A stretch of 64,000 bases of DNA, from the NCBI GenBank assembly GCA_011389865.1, contig JAABTL010000014.1:1-64000 (forward strand), in the 5' to 3' direction. Origin of the DNA: Trueperaceae bacterium. GTDB taxonomy: Bacteria > Deinococcota > Deinococci > Deinococcales > Trueperaceae. Made by a program: the position numbers and the translations under genes. The notes beneath the pieces are model-generated. The model made no database searches. It saw nothing but the letters and a program-made list of their open reading frames with translations, and was not told the DNA's origin. Below, in pieces: positions 8,030 through 16,846 of the stretch; within the stretch, counting starts at the first letter, position 1; the number at the start of each line of letters is the position of its first letter.

Positions 8030-10969
8030 TCACTCGCCGCGCGTCAGCTCCCAGCTCACCGTCGTCGCGACGTCGAAGGTGACGTCCGGGTAGCCCATGC
8101 CGCTGCGTAGCCGCAGGATGACTAGGCCCTCCCACGGCTTCTGGTAGTTCCAGGTCACGCCGTCCTCGAGGCGTGTGGCGGCACGCTCGAACGGCTTCCG
8201 GTGCACGCCGGGGACGTTCTCCGGCGCCACCAGCACCTTCAGTGCGTCCTCGTCCAAGCGTACGGGACGCTCGTCGGTCTCGGTGGTGGGGGGACCGCAA
8301 CCCGCCGTGGTGACCTCGGCCCGTGTCGTACCCGTCCACGTCCCGCGTCCGATCGTCGGCAGCACCGCCGCGAGCGGTAGCGCCGGGTGGACGCCGTAGG
8401 TGCTGCTGGCGGAGAACACCGCCAACTCGGGCGCGGGCGAAGGGCCGTGGCCGCTCCCCTCGAAGGTCGTGGTTTCGAAGGTTTGCCGGGATAGGGTGGT
8501 GGGGACGCCCTCGCAGTCACCGACCCAGGTCTCGACGCGTGTCTCGTAGATCTCGTAACCGACGGTGGCCGTCAGCCGCGCTCGGCTCCCCACGCTCGGT
8601 CCGCCGGGCAGCGCGACGCCCGTTGTGGCCGGCGCCCCCGCTCCCCCGACGAGCACCGCGTCGTCCACCCGCATCGTGAGGGTGTACATGGCGTTGCGAA
8701 CGACGCGTTCTTCGTGCTCATCGACGGTCGTCGAGACGTCGCCGCGCTCGGTGACCGTGCGCGACAGCGTCATCGAGCCGCGGATGGGCTGTGGCTGGTA
8801 GACCCCGACGTGGACGCGGACCCAGGTCTGTACCGGCCGCAGCAGCTCCTCGGCGATCTGCGACGCGAGGGCACCGCGGTTCCAGAAGGCGTCGGCCGAC
8901 TCGGTGAGGATCGCCTGCACCCGCACGGGCACCGCCTCCACCCGCAGCGTGCCGCCGACGTCGGGGCTCTGCAGCCGCGGCAGCAGCGGCCCCGAGGCGC
9001 GCCCGTCTTCGTCGGTGCGGGCGATCATCGACATCGGGCTGGCGCCGCGCTGGCCGTCCCAGTCGGCTCGCCGCACGTGCAGCAGCGACCACGCGTCGCC
9101 GGCGAGGTCGACGACGATCGGGACGTTGCTCAGGTCGCGGCCGTCGGCCATCCGCTGGACGGCGTCGGCGAGGTCGGCGAGGTCGCCGGCCGCCCCGCCG
9201 ACGTCGCCGGCGAGACCCTTGAGGAAGCCGCAGACCTCGACGTTCGGCCCCACGCGCTGCATGAGGTCGCGGACGCCGGGCGGCAGCATCTCGGGCAGCG
9301 TGTCGTGCAGCTGTGCCCGCAGGACCACGCGGCGGTCGTCGCGGTCGTGGAAGGGGGCCATGATTCCGCCGGTGGCGCCACCGACGCCGCCGGCGTCGGC
9401 AGCGTCGTTCGGCAGGTACTCGAGACGCACCTCCAGCCGCGTGGTCGCCGCCGTGATCGCGGAGCGGATCAAGCTGGTGAGGGTGCCCTTGACGCCCCCG
9501 GTCGCCAACTCGGTCACGACGGCGCGTGCCCGGCGGCTGACCCCCAGGAGGCGCTCGATCCTGCCGAAGCCGTCGGGGTGGGCCGCGGCGAGCTCGCCGA
9601 TGCCCGCGCACGCGCCCGAGGTCGACGCCTGCGCCAGGACGTCGTCGCTGGCAGCGCGCGGCGGGCCTGGCCGCGCCGACCTTCCCACCCGCGTCTCGCC
9701 CAGCACGTCGACGGCGACGAGGAGTGCCTGCAGCGGGTCGAGCATGAGTTCGCTGCCGTCGTCCTCCTCCCAGGGGAGCTCCAACCTCGTCCCTGGCTCG
9801 CTGGCGGCCTCGTGCTCCGCGCGCCGCTCCTCGAGCACGGCTTCCTGCTCCTCGACGAAGCGCTCGAACGTCTCGAACTCGTCCAGCTGCCAGTCGAGCA
9901 GCAATGCGTCGCCGGTGAACCCGACGAAGCCGGAGTAGCGGCCGCTCGCCGCGGTCTCGGGGTGCATCACCCGCTCGAGGAGTTCCTCGAGCTCGGCCGT
10001 CGCTTCGCCGAGCTGGGCGCGCTGCAGCTCGAGGGTCGCGTGCAGCGTGGCGAGGCTGGCCTCGGCCATCGCCAGCGCGCTGCCGTCGCCCGGCGTCACG
10101 ATGGCCGTGAGCAGCGTGTCGGCCGCCTCGAGGAAGGCACGCTGCTCCTCGGGGACGTCCGGGTCCGCCGCGTCGGCACGCAGGTCCTGCTGCGCCTCGG
10201 CGAGCTCTTGGACGACCTCGGCGCCCATCAACAACTCCATGACCGCGCCGATGTCGCCGCGCATCATCGCCGCGACCATGGCGTCGAAGGTGGCCGGGTC
10301 GTCCAACGCCGCGTCGAACATCGCGGCCGCCTCGGGGTCCTCGTCGGTGACGGCGTCGCGCAGCGCCTGCTCGAACATCGTGCGCATCATGCTGGCGGCG
10401 GCGTCCTCGCCGGGTGCGGCGAAGCCGAGCTCCGCCTCCTCTTCGTCGAGCAGGTCGAAGGGGAAGTCCTGGCGGTCGCCCAGCGCCTCGACGAGCAGGA
10501 TCAGGAAGGGTTGCGGGTGACGGGGGTCGCGCTCGACCTCGGTCCGCACGCTCCGCAGCGCGCGCTCGACGATGCCGCCGGTGATCGGGACCGGGCGCAC
10601 GTCCTCCACGACCTCGATGCCGGCCTCGCGCCAGCGGCTGGCGAGGCCGTCGAGCGGCACCAGCTGGCCCTCGATGAACGCGACCGCCAGCGCCTCGACC
10701 TCGATGTCGAGCAGCCACAGGTCGTCCTCGTCGGTCTCGTTGCCGACGACGAGCGGCGTGCCGATGGCGTCGTAGACCCCGACACCGATGCGCTCGAGCA
10801 CCTCCAGGATGACGGCCTCGGCCTCGGCCGGCGCGTCGGCGGCGAACAGCGCCTGCGCCATGCGCTCGGCTTCCTCGGCGGCCTCCTCCACGGGCGTGGC
10901 GAACGCGAGCGGTGTGACGAGGCAGAGGGCGGTGACGATGGCGAACACGCGGCGGCACGGTTCCGTCAT
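8030..10969 (-). CDS. Large secreted protein of unknown function
   Basis: 979 residues with a clear N-terminal signal peptide (basic start, hydrophobic core, LAFA before T25), no lipobox Cys and no further membrane segment. The first 450 residues are acidic and helical, including a probable coiled coil around residues 300-360 (LEEL and LQRAQLGEA heptads). The C-terminal 450 residues are richer in beta structure, with runs such as TRAEVTTAG and RLTATVGYEIYETRVETW, and isolated Cys residues that could form disulfides outside the cell. I recognise no family. Start is set by GGGGAGG, 9 bases upstream. TTGACA at 11121-11126 may be its -35. It stands alone and is convergent with the phosphoribosyltransferase gene. 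Confidence 0.75.
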   Translation of the reverse strand: MTEPCRRVFAIVTALCLVTPLAFATPVEEAAEEAERMAQALFAADAPAEAEAVILEVLERIGVGVYDAIGTPLVVGNETDEDDLWLLDIEVEALAVAFIEGQLVPLDGLASRWREAGIEVVEDVRPVPITGGIVERALRSVRTEVERDPRHPQPFLILLVEALGDRQDFPFDLLDEEEAELGFAAPGEDAAASMMRTMFEQALRDAVTDEDPEAAAMFDAALDDPATFDAMVAAMMRGDIGAVMELLMGAEVVQELAEAQQDLRADAADPDVPEEQRAFLEAADTLLTAIVTPGDGSALAMAEASLATLHATLELQRAQLGEATAELEELLERVMHPETAASGRYSGFVGFTGDALLLDWQLDEFETFERFVEEQEAVLEERRAEHEAASEPGTRLELPWEEDDGSELMLDPLQALLVAVDVLGETRVGRSARPGPPRAASDDVLAQASTSGACAGIGELAAAHPDGFGRIERLLGVSRRARAVVTELATGGVKGTLTSLIRSAITAATTRLEVRLEYLPNDAADAGGVGGATGGIMAPFHDRDDRRVVLRAQLHDTLPEMLPPGVRDLMQRVGPNVEVCGFLKGLAGDVGGAAGDLADLADAVQRMADGRDLSNVPIVVDLAGDAWSLLHVRRADWDGQRGASPMSMIARTDEDGRASGPLLPRLQSPDVGGTLRVEAVPVRVQAILTESADAFWNRGALASQIAEELLRPVQTWVRVHVGVYQPQPIRGSMTLSRTVTERGDVSTTVDEHEERVVRNAMYTLTMRVDDAVLVGGAGAPATTGVALPGGPSVGSRARLTATVGYEIYETRVETWVGDCEGVPTTLSRQTFETTTFEGSGHGPSPAPELAVFSASSTYGVHPALPLAAVLPTIGRGTWTGTTRAEVTTAGCGPPTTETDERPVRLDEDALKVLVAPENVPGVHRKPFERAATRLEDGVTWNYQKPWEGLVILRLRSGMGYPDVTFDVATTVSWELTRGE

Positions 10970-11139
10970 CGGACGAACCTCCCCGCAGCCCGCGCAGGCG
11001 GCGTGCCCGAGTGGGCGGTGCCGCGCAGTGTCTCACCGCGGCGTCGGCGGCGGCGTTCGCCGTCGCGTCGTTCGCTCGCGCCGCGGTGTCATCCTCATCG
11101 TCTGCGACGGCGCCTAGGGCTGTCAACCGTGCGCGCGGG

Positions 11140-12206
<1,067 letters not shown>

Positions 12207-12210
<4 letters not shown>

Positions 12211-13235
12211 GCGAGGTGCCTCTCGCTGCCCCGGCCGACGCGCAACTGGAGCAGGGTGGCCACCAACAGCACCGCGCCGAGCGTGACGCTGGCGGCCGCG
12301 GCCATGCCGAAGCGCGGGTTCTGGGTGCCGAAGCCGGTCATGTAGATGTACTGCACCATCAGCATCGTGGCGCTGCCGGGCCCGCCGCCGGTGAGCACGA
12401 ACACCTCGTCGAACATCTGCACCGCGCGGATCAGCGACAGCACCAGCACGACCATCATCGTCGGCATCAGCAGCGGCAGCGTGATGTGGCGGAACGCCTG
12501 CATCGTCGAGGTGCCGTCGATCGCGCCGGCGTCGTACAGCTCGGCCGGGATCGACTGCAGGCCCGCCAGCAGGATGAGCGTGTAGAAGCCCATGTGGGCC
12601 CAGATGCTCACCAGGATGACCCAGGTCATGGCCCAGGTGCCGTCGAGCATGAAGTTGACCGGGTCGAGACCGACCGCGACGAGGATGGCGTTGAGCACCC
12701 CGTCGCGTTGCAGGATCCACTTCCAGATGAGCGCCACGACCACCGGCGAGAGCAGCACCGGATAGAAGTAGACGCTGCGGAAGAAGCCGCGCGCGACGAT
12801 CTTGCGGTTGAGCACCATCGAGGTGATCAGGGAGATGATCACCATGCCGCTCACCTGGAAGAAGACGAAGACGCCGGTGTTGCGCGCCGCGCGCCAGAAG
12901 CGGTCCTCGAGGCAGGTGTTCGGGTCGCCGTAGTCGGTGCAGGTGTAGAGGCGCTCGAAGTTGGCGGCGCCGACGAAGGGGCGGTCCTGAGGGTAGAGGT
13001 TGCCACCCTCGGTCATCGCGTAATAGACGTTCAGGAGCATGGGGAAGAGGATGAAGATAGCGAACACGAGCAGGTTCGGGAGCACGAACAGGTAGGCCAT
13101 GCGGCGCACGCCCACCAGCTTCTGGGCGGGTTCCATGAACAGGCCGAGGGTGTTCATCGCCAGCGCGTAGACGCGCTGCACGCCGTCGCCCGCGAGCGTG
13201 TTCAGGCGCTGGACGGCGTTCGGGGTCGCGGCCAT
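12207..13235 (-). CDS. Carbohydrate ABC transporter permease, MalF type
   Basis: 342 residues, six or seven membrane helices, with the EAA loop GAIDGTSTMQAFRHITLPLL. It pairs with the downstream MalG-type subunit to form the membrane channel for the sugar delivered by the binding protein encoded upstream. A predicted external loop between FVGAANF and the WRAARNT helix carries two cysteines (TCTDYGDPNTC), which may form a small disulfide loop. AGGAGG lies 3 bases before the ATG. A long perfect hairpin separates this gene from the binding-protein gene. Confidence 0.93.
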
Positions 13236-13264
13236 GGGCCTCCTGGGGGTCGCCGTGAGGGGGG

Positions 13265-13300
13265 GCGGGCGCCGCCGGTCTCGAACCCGGCGGCGCCCGC
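13265..13300 (-). promoter_or_regulatory. Perfect 14-bp hairpin between binding-protein and permease genes
   Basis: GCGGGCGCCGCCGG (13265-13278) and its exact complement (13287-13300) flank an 8-base loop in the 152-base spacer of the transporter operon. A second, weaker inverted repeat around 13362-13390 and a duplicated GACGGTGCCTTCAGA (about 13333 and 13350) lie nearer the binding-protein stop. Such hairpins commonly protect the binding-protein part of the transcript or attenuate the permeases (known for malE-malF); that role is inferred here. Confidence 0.65.
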
Positions 13301-13387
13301 TACGTGAGGGGCTGGCGCAGAGCGCCGTCCGTCGACGGTGCCTTCAGAAGACGGTGCCTTCAGAGGGCTTCCGTCCTCGGAAAGCCT

Positions 13388-14668
13388 TCAGTTCGCGCCG
13401 GCTTCCCGCAGCGCCTCGTCGATGTCGGCCTGGATGCGCTCCAGCGCCTGGTCGAGGGTCAGCTCGCCCACGAACACCTGCGTGAGGCGGTCGCGGATCG
13501 AGTTGAACACGACGAAGTTGTACGGGTACGCCTGCATCGCGTAGGCGATCGGGTGCAGCTGCGGCACCTGCTGGGAGAACGCGGTCAGCGCGGCCGCGGC
13601 CAGCGGGTTGTCGGTGACGAAGTTCACGCCCGACTCGGCCAGGCCCAGGTGTCCCGGGATGAACAGCGTGCGGCCGTAGAACTCCGCGAGGTTCTCCTCC
13701 TGCGCGAGGAACTCCATGACCCGCGCGACCTCGGCGGGGTGGTCGGTGTCGGCGATGGCGACCACGCCGGCGCCGCCGGGCATGCCGGTGCAGGCGGCAG
13801 GGCCGCAGGGGTTCGGCACGGCGACCCAGTCGAACGCGTCGCCGATCAGGTTGGTGAACTGGCCGATCTGCCAGCTGCCGGACATGTACAGCACGACCTG
13901 GGCGTTGACGAAGAACTCGTTGCCGGCGGCGTAGCTGCCGGCCGAGCCGATCCACACGTCCGGGTTCATCGTGCCGTCGGCGTGCCAGTCGATCATCAGC
14001 TGCATCATCGAGCGCATGCCGGGGTCGTCGATGTCGGGCTTGCCGTCGGCGTCGAGGAACTGCGCGCCCTGGCTGATGGCGGGGCCGGCGAGCCGGTGGC
14101 CGGTGCGGTCCATGACCATGGCGTAGGGCGTGCCGGTGGCTTCGGCGACCTGGCGCGTCACCTCGGCCCACTCTTCCCAGCTCGTCGGGCCCTCGGGGAC
14201 GGCGATGCCGGCCTGCTCGAACAACGTGGCGTTGATGTAGGGGCCGGTGACGGTCAGCTGCGTCATGAAGCCGGGGATGGCGTCGGAGCCCGCGGGGCGC
14301 ATCCAGTCGAGGAACGGCCCGAAGTTGGTGTCCCAGTACGCGGCGTCGTCGAGGTACGGCCGCAGGTCGAGGAAGTACTGCGACAGGCCACCGAGGTTGG
14401 TGACGCGCGCGATGTCGGGGCCCTGCCCCGAGGCCAGCTGCAGGGGCAGCGACTCGAGGATGCCCGACGAGTACGGGACGGTGTCCATGACGACCGTCAC
14501 GTCGGGGTTGGCGGCCTCGAAGCGGTCGAGGAGCTCGCGCATGACGACGCCCTCGGCGCCGTCGTCGTACCAGGTCATGCGCAGCTCGACCTGCGCGAAC
14601 GCGCTGCCGACGAGGAGTCCCAGGATCAGGGTGGCGAAGAGGGTGGCGAGGGAGCGTCGGTGGAACAT
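13388..14668 (-). CDS. Sugar ABC transporter substrate-binding protein (extracellular family 1)
   Basis: 426 residues with a signal peptide ending GSAFA before Q26, then a family 1 solute-binding fold (FEAANPDVTVVMDTVPY, QLASGQGPDIARV, MLQLMIDWHADG). It captures the sugar outside the membrane and hands it to the two permeases. The mature protein begins with Gln, not a lipobox Cys, so it may be soluble or held by an uncleaved signal. Start fixed by AGGAGG, 6 bases upstream. First gene of the operon and divergent from two glycosidases, which suggests an alpha-glucoside-type ligand; no ATPase gene is present. Confidence 0.93.
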   Translation of the reverse strand: MFHRRSLATLFATLILGLLVGSAFAQVELRMTWYDDGAEGVVMRELLDRFEAANPDVTVVMDTVPYSSGILESLPLQLASGQGPDIARVTNLGGLSQYFLDLRPYLDDAAYWDTNFGPFLDWMRPAGSDAIPGFMTQLTVTGPYINATLFEQAGIAVPEGPTSWEEWAEVTRQVAEATGTPYAMVMDRTGHRLAGPAISQGAQFLDADGKPDIDDPGMRSMMQLMIDWHADGTMNPDVWIGSAGSYAAGNEFFVNAQVVLYMSGSWQIGQFTNLIGDAFDWVAVPNPCGPAACTGMPGGAGVVAIADTDHPAEVARVMEFLAQEENLAEFYGRTLFIPGHLGLAESGVNFVTDNPLAAAALTAFSQQVPQLHPIAYAMQAYPYNFVVFNSIRDRLTQVFVGELTLDQALERIQADIDEALREAGAN

Positions 14669-14827
14669 CGGTACCTCCTGGACGAGCGGTGGTGCGGCCG
14701 CGGGGCCGTGGCGGTCCCTGGCCCGAGAACGAATCCGATCCGCTTGGTGGACGCCGGCGCCTCGGTCCGGGCGGGACGTTCTCGCTACCGGTCGCGCCGC
14801 GGCGCGCCTTGCAGATGGATGCCCCTG

Positions 14828-14856
14828 AGTATACGGTGAAGGGGTCATGGCGTCCA
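14828..14856 (-). promoter_or_regulatory. Promoter of the sugar transporter operon
   Basis: Read on the minus strand, TGGACG (14851-14856) and TATACT (14828-14833) are 17 bases apart. The leader to the binding-protein start would be about 150 bases. On the plus strand the same AT-rich spot gives TATACG with TTGCAG 15 bases upstream, a weaker possible promoter for the divergent glycosidase pair. Confidence 0.5.
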
Positions 14857-14905
14857 TCCCGCCGCGGGTCATTTGGCTTGTCAGGGACGTGTCAGGTCCT
14901 CATCC

Positions 14906-16846
14906 GTGAGGCCGCGGCTGCGGTCGGCGCCGGGCGGCGAGCTCGAGGGACGCGGACCGGTCGAGCTCGCGCTGACGGGGGCACGCCTCCAGGCCCGGGT
15001 CTCGCCGACCGGCGTGCGCGACGTGCTCGTGTGGGGCAGCGGCCTCGCCGGTGAGCTGCGGTTCGAGCCGCCGCTGCCCGTGGATGCCCGCGTCCGGGTC
15101 ACGCCCAACCGCATCGTCTACGACTGGGGCGAGGGCCGCCTCACCGTCGCCGGCCTGCCGCGCGCGCCGGTCGTCGTCCTGCGCGCCGAGGGTGCCGCAC
15201 CGGGGCTGCGGCTGGTCGCGTCGCGGCGGGTGCCCGCGGGGTTCGACCGCCGGGCCGCGCTGCTCGCGGAGCCCGACGGCTGGCGGGTCGCGAGCGACTG
15301 GGCGGACCTGCTGCTGCGTTCGCCCGTCGGCGTCGCGGGCCCCCGCGGCCGGCTCGCCTTCGGTCCCGCGGGCCTGGCGTTGCTTGCCGGCGGCGCCGAC
15401 CGCGACGAGGCCGCGCGTGCGGCGGCCAGCGTCCTGGCCGCCGCCATGCCCGAGCGCGAGCTCGAGGCCTGGCAGGGCGAGCTGGCCGACGTGCTGCGCC
15501 TGCCCGACGACGAGCTGCAGGGCCTCTTCCTGCACGGCCTGCACGCCGCCCGCTCGGCCCGCAGGGAGCTGAAGGGCGGCCGCTTCGCCGGGCTCGCCGC
15601 CGGCGTCGGCTACGCGATGCCGCCGCGCACCTACTACCGCGACGGCTACTGGACGCTGCAGGCGCTGCTCCCTGCCTGGCCGGAGGTGGCCCGCGAGCAG
15701 CTGCTGCTGCTCGCCCGCGAGGTCGCGGCGGACGGCGTGGCGCCGAGCGGCGTCATCGTCGCGTCACCGGCCGGCGAACGGCACTGGCGCGCGCGCCGCG
15801 CGGCCGACCCGGCGCTGGCCGCCGATCACCCGCGCGACGGCGTCTGGTGGGCCGACCACACCGACGCCCCGCTCTTCTTCGCGCTGCTCGCCTGCGAGGT
15901 CGCCGCCTGGACCGGCGACCTCGGCCTGTGGGCGACCGAGGTCGACGGGGTCACGATCGGCGCGCGGGTCGTTGCCGTGCTCGAACGCGCGCACCGCAGC
16001 GCCGACGCGTCCGGCCTGCCGGTCAAGCCGGCCCACGACCGCGACTGGGCCGACAACGTCTTCCGCGGCGGGCACGTCACCTACGACGTCGGGCTCTACC
16101 ACGGCGCCCTGGTGGCCGTGGCCGACCTGCTGGCGGCGTCCGACGACGCCGCCGCCGCGCGTTACCGCGCACGCGCTCGCGTCGTTCGCGAGGCGGCGTT
16201 GCGGCGGCTGTGGCGCGAGGACCTCGGCCACTTCGTCGAGTTCGTGGGCGAGGACGGCCGTGCCGAGTCGCACCTGGCGATCGACACGCTGACCGCCCTG
16301 CGCTACGGGCTGGCCGACGACGCGCGCGCACGGCGCACGCTGGCCGCGATGCGGCGCCGCCTCGAGACGCGCCACAACCGGGCGCAGCCGTACGGCGACT
16401 GGGGCGTGATGAACGTGTTCCCGCCGTACGCCCCGTGGGTCCGCCGGCGCGGCAAGAGCCGCTTCCCGTACCGCTACCACGACGGTGCCGACTGGCCGGT
16501 CTGGGACGGTGTCTACGCCGAGCAGCGGATGCGCCTGGGGGTCGGCGGTTGGCGCTACCCGCTCACCCGCTGGTGGGCGGTGGGTCTGGCGCAGGGTCGG
16601 GCCACGCCGGTCGAGGTCTTCTCCCCGCCCTACGGCGCGGGCTCGCCGTCGAACGCCTGGAGCTCGATGCCGGCGGCGGCGCTGCTGCTCGGCGGCTTCG
16701 GCCTCACGCCCGCGGGCGGCGCCCGGCGGCCGCCTTGGGGCGCGGGCCAGGCGACGTGGCGGCGCGCGGACGGCCGCCGCGTGCGCGCGACGGCGAGCGG
16801 GAACCCGGGGGCGGATGCCCTCCGGCTGGAGGTCGACGATGGCTGA
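14906..16846 (+). CDS. Glycoside hydrolase with (alpha/alpha)6-type barrel
   Basis: About 646 residues. The N-terminal 200 residues look like a beta-sandwich, the rest a helical toroid with aromatic and acidic motifs seen in GH63/GH37-like and amylo-alpha-1,6-glucosidase-like enzymes: PPRTYYRDGYWTLQALLPAW, DRDWADNVFRGGHVTYDVGL, and NRAQPYGDWGVMNVFPPY. There is no signal peptide, so it works in the cytosol on sugar imported by the adjacent transporter. I do not assign a GH family or substrate. The GTG at 14906 was preferred as start; an upstream TTG at 14873 is also in frame. Its last 8 bases overlap the GH31 gene, so the two are co-translated. Confidence 0.75.
   Translation: MRPRLRSAPGGELEGRGPVELALTGARLQARVSPTGVRDVLVWGSGLAGELRFEPPLPVDARVRVTPNRIVYDWGEGRLTVAGLPRAPVVVLRAEGAAPGLRLVASRRVPAGFDRRAALLAEPDGWRVASDWADLLLRSPVGVAGPRGRLAFGPAGLALLAGGADRDEAARAAASVLAAAMPERELEAWQGELADVLRLPDDELQGLFLHGLHAARSARRELKGGRFAGLAAGVGYAMPPRTYYRDGYWTLQALLPAWPEVAREQLLLLAREVAADGVAPSGVIVASPAGERHWRARRAADPALAADHPRDGVWWADHTDAPLFFALLACEVAAWTGDLGLWATEVDGVTIGARVVAVLERAHRSADASGLPVKPAHDRDWADNVFRGGHVTYDVGLYHGALVAVADLLAASDDAAAARYRARARVVREAALRRLWREDLGHFVEFVGEDGRAESHLAIDTLTALRYGLADDARARRTLAAMRRRLETRHNRAQPYGDWGVMNVFPPYAPWVRRRGKSRFPYRYHDGADWPVWDGVYAEQRMRLGVGGWRYPLTRWWAVGLAQGRATPVEVFSPPYGAGSPSNAWSSMPAAALLLGGFGLTPAGGARRPPWGAGQATWRRADGRRVRATASGNPGADALRLEVDDG

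Noticed and set aside
13260-13310. A tRNA-like T-arm (GGTCTCGAACCCGG)
   Set aside because: The segment is the loop of a perfect 14-bp hairpin; no acceptor, D or anticodon arms can be built around it.
14828-14906. Plus-strand promoter TTGCAG-15-TATACG for the glycosidase pair
   Set aside because: Spacing is short and the same bases make a better minus-strand promoter; kept only as a remark.
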